From positions 62,001 to 126,000 of the forward strand of contig NZ_JAUAMC010000009.1 of assembly GCF_031010195.1 (NCBI RefSeq): DNA of 64,000 nucleotides, read 5' to 3'. Position numbers and translations under genes: made by a program. This DNA is from Halomonas sp. SpR8 (GTDB lineage: Bacteria; Pseudomonadota; Gammaproteobacteria; Pseudomonadales; Halomonadaceae). This document shows positions 1 through 8,590 of this stretch, piece by piece (the first letter of the stretch is position 1; every line of letters starts with the position of its first letter). The notes under the pieces were generated by a model. The model was given only the letters and a program-made list of their open reading frames with translations, was not told the origin of the DNA and did no database searches.

Positions 1-39
1 CGCCGTGACTGGCATGGCTAGAAACTATTTGCACGGTCC

Positions 40-435
40 CTAGCCCTCCGACTTGTATACGATCCAGCCCCGATAGGACTCTGGCTTGATTTCTTCAGTT
101 TCCACTGGCTCAACGGCAACCTTGGACAACCACTGCTCTGGATCAATTTGCTCAAAAGTTTCAGAGCTAACCTTGTACACATACCCCACTTGATCCCAAT
201 CGACATCAGTATTCTTTAACACTATACGAGGTGGGCGCTTCGAGGTTTCAACAGAGAAAATTGCCCCGTCGCCTAAGGGACGAAATGAGATGGCGAAGGG
301 GATTGCCAGCTCTCGCTCTGAAACAGCATAAACACCATGCTCGTTATCCGCCACGCCATATCCAACACCCTGCGTCGGATTCAGCAGATCAAGTTTTTTG
401 CGAGTACCATGGTACAGATAATCGGGCTTACCCAT
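40..435 (-). CDS. Small ADP-ribosyltransferase-fold-like hypothetical protein
   Basis: 131 residues. I do not recognise a named family with certainty. The N-terminus carries YLYHGT (residues 6-11), followed by a Gly-rich stretch and GVYAVSERELAIPFA (about 34-48). This order (Tyr/His-Gly-Thr, then a Val-Tyr-Ala strand and an Ala-rich helix) resembles small proteins with an ADP-ribosyltransferase or RNA 2'-phosphotransferase-like fold, in which the first His binds NAD. A C-terminal WIVYKSE strand closes the protein. It has no signal peptide or membrane segment. It reads leftward off the window edge, so its downstream neighbour is unknown; upstream is a 347-base gap before a convergent terminator. 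The fold is inference; a toxin, tRNA-processing or housekeeping role cannot be decided from sequence alone. Confidence 0.5.
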   Translation of the reverse strand: MGKPDYLYHGTRKKLDLLNPTQGVGYGVADNEHGVYAVSERELAIPFAISFRPLGDGAIFSVETSKRPPRIVLKNTDVDWDQVGYVYKVSSETFEQIDPEQWLSKVAVEPVETEEIKPESYRGWIVYKSEG

Positions 436-711
436 AGCTCAACTCGTTTCTAACAGTTTATTCATGCGCATGCGCGTAAACATCCCAGACCACTTTTTTA
501 AATTGCGAATAAACACATATTGTATTCTTTCAACTCATTGTTTTTAATAAAAATAAGCCCTCGTCACATGAACCTACCAGAAAAACACGCACTACAGATC
601 GAAAATAGCTCATTTCGCTGAATTCTGATACCGCAAAATACGTTGCTTGGTAGCGCCATGGGAAGGAGTTGACAGGTTTCAAACTGACCTCGCCAGCCCG
701 CACCTAAAAAA
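436..711. other. Intergenic region upstream of the small ART-like gene
   Basis: AT-rich stretch with no credible reading frame on either strand. It should hold the promoter of the leftward gene at 40-435, but I see no clear -35/-10 pair that I can defend. The right edge is bounded by the rho-independent terminator of the NCS1 operon. Confidence 0.4.
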
Positions 712-738
712 AGCGCCATCGTTTTTACCGATGGCGCT
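712..738 (-). terminator. Rho-independent terminator of the leftward NCS1 operon
   Basis: A perfect 10 bp stem, AGCGCCATCG (712-721) with CGATGGCGCT (729-738), around a 7-base loop. On the minus strand the stem is followed by a U run (complement of the A run at 706-711), so it ends transcription from the NCS1 gene at 783. A short T run on the plus side could make it weakly bidirectional. Confidence 0.85.
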
Positions 739-782
739 TTTATGATTTTATAATCAGTTAGTTACGGCGCGCTAGTCTACTG

Positions 783-2246
783 CTAAGCCAACGCAGGCGC
801 AGTCTTAAACTGCTTCATCAAGCCGTAGTAGAACAGCCCGCCCAAGCCTGCACCGATCAGCCAGCCGTAGCCGCCAAGCGTGGATAGGGCGGGTACTAAC
901 ATAGTAGAAAGCGAGAAAAGCGCCGCCACGCCAAAAGCGATAAGCGCGCGGGTGTTCCAGCCGTTTACGTAGTAATAGGCGCCGCCCGGTGCTGATGAGA
1001 ACAGCTCCTGCATGTTTAGGTGCTGGCGCTTAATCAGGTAGTAGTCGACCACGATAATGCCGTAGAAGGGTGCGACGATGGCCCCCAGCGCATTTACAAA
1101 GCCGGGAACGCCGATCTGGCTGATGACTGAAAGCCATAGCGCGCCGACAAAGAATGCAATCACTGCGGTAATCAGGCCTCCCATCTTAAAGCTGATTTTG
1201 CTGGGAAACAGGTTGGCCAGGTCGTAAGCGGGGGGAATAAAGTTGGCGACCAGGTTGATACCCACCGTGGCGGCAAAGAAGGTGAGGGCGGCGATAATGG
1301 TCAGCGGCAGTGAATCTACTCGCTCAACGATATCGGCGGGGTTGGTCAGCGCCTCGCCAAACAGCACCAGGGTGCCCGCGGTAATAATCAGCGCGATAAA
1401 CGAGAAGAACGCCACGTTAAGCGGCAAGCCCAGCAGGTTGCCCAGCTTCATCTGGCGCTCGGTTTTCACAAAGCGGGTGAAGTCACCGAAGTTGATTACC
1501 ACCGCCGCGAAATAGGCCACCATGGTGCCGACAATCGCCATAAAGGCCGCGAGTGAGCTGCCGCTGCTTTCACCGTCGCCGCTAAAAATGGTGCCAATGG
1601 CGGGGATTAGCTCGCTGCCCGCCTGATACCAAACAATGACCATCAGCACCAGCATCACCACGTAGACCATCGGGCCTGCCCAGTTGAGGAAGTGCTTAAT
1701 GCGCTCAATGCCTTGCCAGAAGATCGCAATCTGAAACAGCCACACGATCACAAATGACACCCAGGCGACGCCGGAAAGCCCCAGGAAGGTGCCGCCATCG
1801 CCCGCGCCAACGAAGGCGGTAATCAGCAGGGTGACGGCGGTGGAGGCGAAGTAGGTCTGCACGCCATACCAAAAAATCCCCACGATAGCGCGCAGCATCG
1901 CGGGCAGGTTGGCGCCGCGCACGCCCATACTGGCACGCACCATCACCGGAAACGGAATGCCGTATTTAACGCTGGGTTTACCGGTCAGGTTAACCAAGCA
2001 CATCACGATCACACCGGCCAGGATAATCGCCGCCATCACCGCCCAGCCATTCAGGCGATAGGTTAAAAACAGCGAGGCCGCCAGGGTGTAGCCAAATAGG
2101 CTCTGGATGTCGTTAGACCAGACGTTAAAAATTTCAAACGCACCCCAGTAACGATCCTGGGGTTTCAGCGGGGCCAGATCCTCGTTATACAGTGTGGGAT
2201 CGATGTGCTTGATATCCAGGTCGCTCACGTCGTTGCTCTCTTTCAT
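783..2246 (-). CDS. NCS1-family nucleobase/hydantoin/allantoin:cation symporter
   Basis: 487 residues with about 12 hydrophobic segments, the usual size for nucleobase:cation symporter-1 proteins. The N-terminal stretch before TM1 (residues about 17-50, with NEDLAPLKPQDRYWG and FNVWSNDIQSLFGY) and the segment GKPSVKYGIPFPVMVRAS (about 89-106) are typical of this family, where they line the substrate site. The protein should import a purine, hydantoin, allantoin or uracil with Na+ or H+. It is the second gene of a leftward pair with another NCS1 protein (29-base gap) and lies next to an Asp/Glu-hydantoin racemase-type gene and puuE, so allantoin or a related purine breakdown product is the most likely substrate. 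Substrate assignment is inference from context. Confidence 0.85.
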   Translation of the reverse strand: MKESNDVSDLDIKHIDPTLYNEDLAPLKPQDRYWGAFEIFNVWSNDIQSLFGYTLAASLFLTYRLNGWAVMAAIILAGVIVMCLVNLTGKPSVKYGIPFPVMVRASMGVRGANLPAMLRAIVGIFWYGVQTYFASTAVTLLITAFVGAGDGGTFLGLSGVAWVSFVIVWLFQIAIFWQGIERIKHFLNWAGPMVYVVMLVLMVIVWYQAGSELIPAIGTIFSGDGESSGSSLAAFMAIVGTMVAYFAAVVINFGDFTRFVKTERQMKLGNLLGLPLNVAFFSFIALIITAGTLVLFGEALTNPADIVERVDSLPLTIIAALTFFAATVGINLVANFIPPAYDLANLFPSKISFKMGGLITAVIAFFVGALWLSVISQIGVPGFVNALGAIVAPFYGIIVVDYYLIKRQHLNMQELFSSAPGGAYYYVNGWNTRALIAFGVAALFSLSTMLVPALSTLGGYGWLIGAGLGGLFYYGLMKQFKTAPALA

Positions 2247-2275
2247 CGTATTGGCTCGCAGGTTGGCAAATGGAG

Positions 2276-3631
2276 TTACTGGCTAAAGCGCTGGCAGGGA
2301 GCCCAGTACTTCATGAGCAGGTAGTAGCTAACGCCTGCGGGAATCAGGCTGGCGTACCACGAGATCGCCGAGAAAGAGAGCGCCGCCGCAATACCGATCG
2401 CGGTGGCGATAAACGCGGCTAGGTTGACGCCTTGGTAGGGGCCGTTGGCGTCGTATAGCTTGTCGATATCCAGCGTGCGGCGGCGAATGACGTAATAATC
2501 CACCACCAGAATGGCGAAGATCGGGCCTAGAAAGGCGGAGTAGGTCTGCACAAATAGCTGCAGGCCCGCCGCAGAGCCCGGCTGCACCAGCTTCCAGGGG
2601 AAGGTGGCGAAAGCCAGTAGCCCCACGATCACTGTGGCGACAGAGAACTTGATCTTAAAGACGTCCATTAGCACGTAAGTCGGCGGCACCACGTTGTTGA
2701 GTACGTTGGTGGTCACCTGGGCAAAGGCGATGAAGAGCAGGGTGGTCATCAATAACGGGGTGTTATCCACCGCGTTGGCAAATACCTGGATAGGATCGGC
2801 GGTGCCGGTGGCCTCGGACACCATATAGCCAATCAAGCCCATAAACAGCGTGCAGGGCAGAATCGACATGGCGTAAATAGTGGTCAGCAGGCTCTGGGCG
2901 GTGCCTTTTTTATGTTCGCGGGAGTAATCGCTGACGTTGAGCATCATGGTGCTGTAGATGCCCAAGAACAGCATGGTGGCGCCCCAGAAGGGCATGCCCC
3001 AGGAGCCTTCCATGGTTAGCAGGCTGGCAGAAAGCTCATCGCCATAGCGCTGAACTGTGGCGTAGAACATATACATCAACGAGGCGAGGATAAAGGCGCT
3101 GCCGATATTCTCTAACCACTTGATGCCCTGAAAGCCCATTACCGATAGGCCGATTTGCAGAAACTGAAAGGTAATAAAGTAGAAGATAAGGTTGTCGAAG
3201 CCGAATAGCGTGGCCGACACCATGTTGAGTGCCCCGGCGCCAATCCAGCTTTGAAAGCCGTACCACACCACCGCAGGCACGGCGCGAACCAAGCCGGGTA
3301 GACGCGTGCCGGTAAAGCCAAAGGCGCTGCGCGCCTGCACCATAAACGGGATGCCGTATTTGTAGCCTGCGGCCCCGTTAATAGCCAGCGCTATGCCGAT
3401 CACAAAGCAACCAATGGCGATGGCCAGGGTGGCTTGTAACAGGTTTAAGGTGCCGACCACGCTTGAGCCCATGGCGAAGGTGCCAATGGAAACGCAGCCG
3501 CCAAACCAGGCCAAAAAGTAGGAGCCGCGCCCCATAATTCGGGTGTGTTGAGGGGCTAGGCTCTCAGCCCCTAGTGCTTTTGATCCGGCATCGGATCGTT
3601 CTTCTGACGTAAGAGCTGAGGTTGAGCTCAT
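2276..3631 (-). CDS. NCS1-family purine/cytosine permease-like transporter
   Basis: 451 residues, multi-pass membrane protein. It carries the NCS1 hallmarks GRGSYFLAWFGGCVSIGTF (about 35-53) and AAGYKYGIPFMVQARSAFG (about 87-105), in a cytosine-permease (CodB)-like version different from its downstream paralogue. The start is supported by a GAGG ribosome site about 8 bases upstream. It is co-directional with the next NCS1 gene, so two carriers of the same superfamily are probably made from one transcript, one perhaps for a purine base and one for allantoin or hydantoin. Its upstream neighbour is the racemase-type gene ending at 3766. The exact substrate cannot be read from sequence. Confidence 0.85.
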   Translation of the reverse strand: MSSTSALTSEERSDAGSKALGAESLAPQHTRIMGRGSYFLAWFGGCVSIGTFAMGSSVVGTLNLLQATLAIAIGCFVIGIALAINGAAGYKYGIPFMVQARSAFGFTGTRLPGLVRAVPAVVWYGFQSWIGAGALNMVSATLFGFDNLIFYFITFQFLQIGLSVMGFQGIKWLENIGSAFILASLMYMFYATVQRYGDELSASLLTMEGSWGMPFWGATMLFLGIYSTMMLNVSDYSREHKKGTAQSLLTTIYAMSILPCTLFMGLIGYMVSEATGTADPIQVFANAVDNTPLLMTTLLFIAFAQVTTNVLNNVVPPTYVLMDVFKIKFSVATVIVGLLAFATFPWKLVQPGSAAGLQLFVQTYSAFLGPIFAILVVDYYVIRRRTLDIDKLYDANGPYQGVNLAAFIATAIGIAAALSFSAISWYASLIPAGVSYYLLMKYWAPCQRFSQ

Positions 3632-3765
3632 GATGTCGTCCTCGCAAGATTATCGGTTTTATTAACCCCCGGTTTTAATCGGGGAACGCTTGCGGCGTGG
3701 CGTGCTATTGGACGTTCGTGTTTCTTAATCTTTTGTTATTAAATATTTTTCTGAGCCATTGCTTT

Positions 3766-4530
3766 TTAGAGTGTTGATGACTTAAGCGGTAGCGAAAGGT
3801 CTGAAAGCCCAGAAAACTTGCCAGTGAAGGTTTTTGGCCGGGGATAGTCAAGATCACCGTGCTTGCTGGTATACAGCCCTAAACCGACCAGCGACTCCGC
3901 CAGTTTCAGCGCGGCGGTTACACCTTCTACCACCGGCAGGCCGACTTCGCGGCTGATCTCTTGGGTCAAATTCGCCATGCCGCCGCAGCCTAAAACGATG
4001 GCGCCGATGCCGTCTTCATTCCGGGCGCGGCAGCACTCTTCAACGATGCGGGTAAACGCCGCCTCGGGGTGGTGCTCAAGATTGAGAACCGGAATTTCCG
4101 CGGCACGTATGCGCCGGCAGTGGTGGCTAAAGCCGTACTGCTGAAGCAAGTGCTCGGCGATAATGCCAGTGCGGCCCAGCGTGGTGACAATGGAAAAGCG
4201 GGTGCTCACCAACGTGGCAAGATGAAACGCCGCTTCGGCAATGCCAATCACCGGCGCGCGGGTGAGTTCGCGGGCAGCGAGCAGGCCGGGATCGCCGAAA
4301 CAGGCCACTATATAAGCATCGATGCCGCCTTCGCGTTCGCCTTTAAGCACCTCTTCGGCAACTCCCACCGCACTGATCGCTTCATCAAAATGGCTTTCAA
4401 TAGAAACGGGGCCCGCGTCAGGCTGTGAAGCGCTAACGGTCGTTCCTGCGGCTGCCTGCTGCTGTGCGGCCTGACCCATAGCAGCGGTCATGGAAGCCGT
4501 GGTGTTCGGGTTAATAATGCGTATATGCAC
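3766..4530 (-). CDS. Asp/Glu/hydantoin racemase family protein, probable allantoin racemase
   Basis: 254 residues from a GTG start at 4530, where the conserved family start HIRIINPNTT follows directly. An upstream in-frame ATG at 4575 lies inside an operator palindrome and would add 15 unusual residues, so I reject it. The two catalytic cysteine regions of the family are present: ACFGDPGL (about residues 75-82) and LGCGGMANL (about 178-186). Family members racemise hydantoins or allantoin; HpxA-type proteins interconvert R- and S-allantoin. Neighbouring puuE, NCS1 permeases, allE and allA favour allantoin. It is divergent from puuE and preceded by TTGTATACAA at 4566-4575, which is repeated before puuE and allE. 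Confidence 0.8.
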   Translation of the reverse strand: MHIRIINPNTTASMTAAMGQAAQQQAAAGTTVSASQPDAGPVSIESHFDEAISAVGVAEEVLKGEREGGIDAYIVACFGDPGLLAARELTRAPVIGIAEAAFHLATLVSTRFSIVTTLGRTGIIAEHLLQQYGFSHHCRRIRAAEIPVLNLEHHPEAAFTRIVEECCRARNEDGIGAIVLGCGGMANLTQEISREVGLPVVEGVTAALKLAESLVGLGLYTSKHGDLDYPRPKTFTGKFSGLSDLSLPLKSSTL

Positions 4531-4565
4531 GTTAAAGAATCCGTATGTAAACAATATAAATTTTC

Positions 4566-4575
4566 TTGTATACAA
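4566..4575. promoter_or_regulatory. TTGTATACAA operator upstream of the racemase gene
   Basis: Perfect 10 bp palindrome 35 bases upstream of the GTG start of the racemase. The same palindrome occurs at 4759-4768 and 11656-11665, each before a purine catabolic gene. The size and symmetry suit a GntR-type dimer; the regulator itself is not identified in this window. Confidence 0.65.
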
Positions 4576-4758
4576 AAATAGGGCGGTTTCTAGCCTTACG
4601 CAAGCCTCTTGACGTGAATAGACGATAAAAATGTCGCTATAAAAGTTTGACCAATTGTTCAGGATTCAACGGCTTAACGATTTTTTAACTTAGAAACGCT
4701 ATGAGTGTCAGGGGATTAGCGTCCGGCTGCGTTGCGGTTCGTTATTAATCTCGCTATT

Positions 4759-4768
4759 TTGTATACAA
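4759..4768. promoter_or_regulatory. TTGTATACAA operator upstream of puuE
   Basis: The palindrome extends to 12 bp (TTTGTATACAAA, 4758-4769), about 100 bases upstream of the puuE start. With the site at 4566-4575 it brackets the divergent racemase/puuE promoter region, so one repressor could control both directions, possibly by looping across about 190 bases. Confidence 0.65.
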
Positions 4769-4869
4769 ATAATTTTCTGTAATGCTGGGCTGCTTATTCG
4801 CCAGTGACGAGCCGGAAATAGGTATACCGGGAATAGGCATGCTGGAAATCGATATAAAGGGAGCTAGCT

Positions 4870-5808
4870 ATGTCGTCATCCGCTAAGGGCCACTACCCAC
4901 GCGACTTAATCGGCTACGGGCGCAACCCGCCCCACGCCAATTGGCCCGGCAAGGCGAAAATTGCCGTTCAGTTCGTGCTCAACTACGAGGAGGGCGGCGA
5001 GAACTGCGTACTGCATGGCGACTCGGGCTCCGAGCAGTTTCTATCGGAAATTATCGGCGCACCGGCTTATCCCGACCGCCATCTAAGCATGGAGTCGATT
5101 TACGAGTACGGCTCCCGCGCCGGGGTATGGCGCATTCTGCGCGAGTTTGAGAAGCGTGATTTGCCGCTCACAGTGTTTGGCGTGGCCATGGCGCTGGAGC
5201 GCAATCCGGATGTTGCCATGGCATTTAAAGAGCTGGGCCACGAGATCGCCTGCCACGGCTACCGCTGGATTCACTATCAGGAAGTGCCTGAGCACGTTGA
5301 ACGCGAACACCTTCAGCAGGCCATGGAGATTTTTCAGCGCCTTTACGGGGAGAAACCCCAGGGTTGGTATACCGGCCGCGACAGCCCCAATACCCGGCGT
5401 TTAGTGTTGGATGAGGGCGGTTTCCTTTACGATAGCGACTACTACGGCGATGACTTGCCTTTCTGGACGCAGGTGACCGATAGTCAGGGCAGTGATCACA
5501 ACCACCTGATTGTGCCTTACACCCTGGACAGCAACGATATGCGCTTTGCCGCGCCGCAAGGTTTTAACACCGCTGATCACTTCTTTACCTACCTGCGCGA
5601 TGCCTTTGATGTGCTTTACGCGGAAGGTGAAGAGGCACCGAAGATGCTCTCCATCGGTATGCATTGCCGCTTGCTAGGGCGGCCAGGGCGTTTTCGCGCG
5701 CTACAGCGCTTTTTGGATTACATCGAAACCCACGACCGCGTTTGGGTGGCCCGGCGGGTCGATATCGCCCGCCACTGGGCGGAGCACCACCCGCCCTCAA
5801 CCCGCTAA
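4870..5808 (+). CDS. puuE: Allantoinase PuuE (polysaccharide-deacetylase-type)
   Basis: 312 residues, full length for the PuuE family, which hydrolyses allantoin to allantoate with a carbohydrate-esterase-4-like fold rather than the amidohydrolase fold of AllB. Signature segments: GYGRNPPHANWPG (15-27), NYEEGGEN (38-45), HEIACHGYRW (124-133), GWYTGRDSPNT (165-175) and a C-terminal GMHCRLLGRPGR. The ribosome site GGGAG sits 7 bases before ATG. It is followed after 23 bases by an RpiR-type regulator. It starts the rightward arm of the purine cluster and is probably under the TTGTATACAA operator. It is cytosolic with no signal peptide. Confidence 0.93.
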   Translation: MSSSAKGHYPRDLIGYGRNPPHANWPGKAKIAVQFVLNYEEGGENCVLHGDSGSEQFLSEIIGAPAYPDRHLSMESIYEYGSRAGVWRILREFEKRDLPLTVFGVAMALERNPDVAMAFKELGHEIACHGYRWIHYQEVPEHVEREHLQQAMEIFQRLYGEKPQGWYTGRDSPNTRRLVLDEGGFLYDSDYYGDDLPFWTQVTDSQGSDHNHLIVPYTLDSNDMRFAAPQGFNTADHFFTYLRDAFDVLYAEGEEAPKMLSIGMHCRLLGRPGRFRALQRFLDYIETHDRVWVARRVDIARHWAEHHPPSTR

Positions 5809-5831
5809 ATTAAGTAGCTCAATAGGATGTT

Positions 5832-6707
5832 ATGACGCCGCATATCGGACAGCGTATTACCGCCCAGTTTGACGCGCTAACTGCCCAGGAGCAGCGGGTG
5901 GCGAGCTTTATCCTCGATCACTTTGATGATCTGGCGGTGTACAGTGCCGCTGATTTGGCGCGCTTGACCGGGGTCTCCAAATCGACGGTCAGCCGCCTGT
6001 TCAAACGGCTGGGGTTTGAGAGCTACCGCACGGTTAAAGACCACGCCCGCCAGCTGCGCAACCTCGGTGTGCCGTTGGTGATCGATGCCAACGCCATGCA
6101 GGATGAGGCGGGGGCGCCGTTTCAGCGCCATTTACAGCGCGAGCAGGAAAACCTGCAGCGCTGCTTAAACGGTATTGCCGCGGATCAGTTTGCCGCCTTG
6201 GTAGAGCGCCTGGATAGTGCGCGGCATGTGGTCGTGATCGGGTTTCGGAACAGCTACCCGTTAGCGCTGCATTTTCGCCAGCAGTTGATTCAGGCGCGCA
6301 CCCAGGTGCGGGTGGTTCCCCACCCAAATCAGTCATTAGCGGAAGAGATCGTCGATTTAACCGAGCAGGATGTAGTGGTGCTGTTTGGCTTTCGCCGCCG
6401 CCCGGCGGCATTTGCTTCGCTAATTGATGCCCTTGAGCGCTCGCCTGCCAAGGTAGCCTTACTGGCTGACCCCACCGCAGTCAATTTCGCCTCACAGGTA
6501 ACGTGGTTTTTTGAAACACCACTGGAAAGCCTCTCCGCCTTCGATAGCTACGCCGCCGCCAATAGCTTAATCTGCCTGATTGCTAACGGCGTGTTGCATC
6601 GGCGCTTGGCAAAAGGCCGAGAGCGGATCAGCGCGATTAGCGATGTGTATGCTGATCTTAGTGAGCTGGAAGCGCCCACCATGAGCGTTGATTGGAGTGC
6701 GCAGTAG
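5832..6707 (+). CDS. RpiR/MurR-family HTH transcriptional regulator with SIS domain
   Basis: 291 residues. The N-terminal RpiR-type helix-turn-helix covers about 1-75, with the recognition helix in GVSKSTVSRLFKRLGFESY (47-65). A SIS sugar-phosphate-binding domain spans about 120-255 (VVVIGFRNSYPLALHFRQQL in its first strand and helix). Such proteins sense phosphorylated or small ligands; some regulate purine, amino-sugar or amino-acid catabolism. It sits 23 bases after puuE, start supported by AGGA 6 bases upstream. It may control the following ABC operon through the TGAAACGAAAGTT motif at 6902, also found at 11545 before yfcC/allE. The target and ligand are inferred. Confidence 0.85.
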   Translation: MTPHIGQRITAQFDALTAQEQRVASFILDHFDDLAVYSAADLARLTGVSKSTVSRLFKRLGFESYRTVKDHARQLRNLGVPLVIDANAMQDEAGAPFQRHLQREQENLQRCLNGIAADQFAALVERLDSARHVVVIGFRNSYPLALHFRQQLIQARTQVRVVPHPNQSLAEEIVDLTEQDVVVLFGFRRRPAAFASLIDALERSPAKVALLADPTAVNFASQVTWFFETPLESLSAFDSYAAANSLICLIANGVLHRRLAKGRERISAISDVYADLSELEAPTMSVDWSAQ

Positions 6708-7049
6708 GCTGCCTTGCTGCCTAACATGGTGCATTTCTTTGTTCTGATGGGTTAGAGCTGCACCAATACGCTGCGCTTATTTCTATTCAAACTCTCCTCC
6801 CGATGCGGTTTCAACTGCGTTGCGGCTAAGTGTGCCCGCTAAGCGGCTGTTATAAAAAACCTTAGTGACTTCTGGTATCGCAATTGCTTTTGGTGATCAT
6901 GTGAAACGAAAGTTTCTTTGTTAGATCTTATGCAACAAAACTTTCATTCGCTTTGCTTCCATTGCCAAGACCACTACTGCTAATTATCCAGCGAATTGTC
7001 TCTAGCAAAACCAAGAGTTTGCAGAACATACGCCTGCCAGGAGAGCTTT
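6708..7049. other. Intergenic region with the promoter of the ABC transporter operon
   Basis: 342 bases with no convincing gene. The informative part is 6901-6950: a GTGAAACGAAAGTTTC motif followed about 14 bases later by an inverted related motif (TGCAACAAAACTTTCATTC), ahead of the binding-protein start at 7050. In-frame codons extend upstream of 7050 to an ATG at 6996, but the signal peptide begins at 7050. Confidence 0.5.
6901..6916. promoter_or_regulatory. Putative RpiR-type operator before the ABC operon
   Basis: GTGAAACGAAAGTTTC contains the inverted half sites GAAA and TTTC. Thirteen bases (TGAAACGAAAGTT, 6902-6914) are repeated exactly at 11545-11557, and a diverged inverted copy lies at 6931-6949. 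The nearest regulator gene, RpiR at 5832-6707, is the obvious candidate to bind it; this link is inference. Confidence 0.5.
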
Positions 7050-7904
7050 ATGAAATCGTTATCGCATCGTTTCCGTAACTCCCTTACCCGTCGCTTCAAA
7101 TGCCTGCAGTCCAGCGTTTTAGCGACGGGGCTGAGTGCCGCCGTCGCCATTGGGGCATTTACTACCAGCCCCGGCGTTCAGGCGGATGCCCTTGAGGATA
7201 TCGAATCCCGCGGCACCATTCGGATTGCCGTACCCCAGGATTTTCCGCCCTTTGGTTCGGTGGGTACCGACCTGCAGCCGCGTGGCTACGATATTGATAT
7301 GGCCCAATACCTTGCTGACGAAATGGGCGTTAAGTTAGAGCTGATCCCCGTTACCAGTGCCAACCGGATTCCCTATTTACAGACCGGCCAGGCGGATTTG
7401 GTGATCTCCAGCCTGGGTAAGAATCCGGAACGCGAAGCGGCGATTGACTTTTCTGATGCCTACGCACCGTTCTTTTTAGGTGTGTTCAGCGCTGATGCCG
7501 ATGAAAGTGTCGAAGGCCCGGATGGCTTAGCGGATAAAACCATCGGTGTCACCCGTGGCGCCGTTGAGGATATGGAGCTTTCCGAGATTGCCCCAGACTC
7601 CACCACTGTTCAGCGCTTTGAAGATAACGCCACCACCATCTCCGCGTTTCTGTCTGGCCAGGTTGATTACGTGGCTACCGGTAACGTCGTCGCCGCCGAG
7701 ATCGCCGAGCGCAATAGCGACCGCGCGCCTTCACTGGTGTATCAGTTGAAAGATTCACCCTGCTACGTGGGCATGAACAAGAACGAGCCCGCGCTGATGG
7801 AAGAGGTCAACCGCCTGATTGCCCAGGGGCTGGAGGATGGCACTCTGAATGAGCTGTCCCAGCGTTGGTTTAGCGCCGATCTGCCTGAAAACTTCGGTAG
7901 CTGA
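7050..7904 (+). CDS. Periplasmic amino-acid-type ABC transporter substrate-binding protein
   Basis: 284 residues. The ATG at 7050 is preceded by GGAGAG and begins a signal peptide (basic residues to about 17, hydrophobic 21-38, cleavage near VQA-DA around 45). The mature part is a family 3 (SBP_bac_3) periplasmic binding protein: IRIAVPQDFPPFGSVG at its start, DIDMAQYLADEMG, the polar amino acid signature near PYLQTGQADLVIS, and the hinge strand TIGVTRGAVED. It delivers a polar amino acid or similar nitrogen compound to the two permeases downstream (8-base gap). Its place between puuE-rpiR and allE suggests a nitrogen-rich substrate, possibly a purine catabolite or amino acid, but this is not proven. 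Confidence 0.88.
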   Translation: MKSLSHRFRNSLTRRFKCLQSSVLATGLSAAVAIGAFTTSPGVQADALEDIESRGTIRIAVPQDFPPFGSVGTDLQPRGYDIDMAQYLADEMGVKLELIPVTSANRIPYLQTGQADLVISSLGKNPEREAAIDFSDAYAPFFLGVFSADADESVEGPDGLADKTIGVTRGAVEDMELSEIAPDSTTVQRFEDNATTISAFLSGQVDYVATGNVVAAEIAERNSDRAPSLVYQLKDSPCYVGMNKNEPALMEEVNRLIAQGLEDGTLNELSQRWFSADLPENFGS

Positions 7905-7912
7905 GGTTCATT

Positions 7913-8590
7913 ATGGGGCCAACACTCGATTTTCTTACCCTGTTGCCCTACGTCAGTGAGCTACTCAAAGGTCTCACCACCACGGTCATTTTGACCGTGG
8001 TGACCACTTTGACGGGGCTCGCACTGGCGGTGGCAGTCGCGTATTTACGTGTAAACGCGCAACCATGGGTGCGTTGGGGGCTAGGCGGTTACGTCGAATT
8101 GACCCGCAACACACCGTTTATCGTGCAACTGTTCTTTATCTTCTTTGGGCTACCGGGGCTTGGCATTAAAATCGATGCCATCACTGCGGCCTTTATTGCC
8201 ATGACCCTTAACCTAGCCGCTTACAGTGCCGAGATATTACGCGCTGGTATTAGCGCCACGGCAAAAGGCCAACTGGAGGCCGGACGGGCGCTGGGCATGA
8301 CCACGCTGCAAAGCTATCGCCATGTGGTGCTGGTGCCCGCTTTTGCGCGGGTTTATCCGGCCCTGATCAGCCAGTCGATTATTGTAATGCTGGGTTCGGC
8401 GGTGGTGTCGCAGATTTCGGTATTTGATCTGACCTACGCGGCTAACTTTATCCAGTCGCGCAACTTCCGCAGCTTTGAAGTCTACCTGCTGATCACGCTG
8501 GTCTATCTGCTTCTCGCCTTTGGTATGCGGCGCAGCTTTATGCTGGTGGGCAAGCGCGTATTCGCCTATCAGCAAGGAGAACAACGATGA
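7913..8590 (+). CDS. Polar amino acid ABC transporter permease 1 (HisM/GlnP type)
   Basis: 225 residues with about five transmembrane helices. The N-terminal half has the His/Glu/Gln/Arg/opine permease signature ELTRNTPFIVQLFFIFFGLPGLGI, and the EAA loop AGRALGMTTLQSYRHVVLVPA (about 123-143) that contacts the ATPase. Its stop overlaps the next permease start by four bases (ATGA), indicating coupled translation and a heteromeric permease. It is the second gene of the four-gene operon (binding protein, two permeases, ATPase). Confidence 0.9.
   Translation: MGPTLDFLTLLPYVSELLKGLTTTVILTVVTTLTGLALAVAVAYLRVNAQPWVRWGLGGYVELTRNTPFIVQLFFIFFGLPGLGIKIDAITAAFIAMTLNLAAYSAEILRAGISATAKGQLEAGRALGMTTLQSYRHVVLVPAFARVYPALISQSIIVMLGSAVVSQISVFDLTYAANFIQSRNFRSFEVYLLITLVYLLLAFGMRRSFMLVGKRVFAYQQGEQR

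Noticed and set aside
3667..3684. Terminator between the racemase and the NCS1 gene
   Set aside because: The CCCCG/CGGGG stem is only five pairs without a T run on the minus strand, too weak to call.
3766..4575. ATG start at 4575 for the racemase
   Set aside because: It lies within the TTGTATACAA operator and adds residues absent from the family; the GTG at 4530 begins the conserved HIRIINPNTT.
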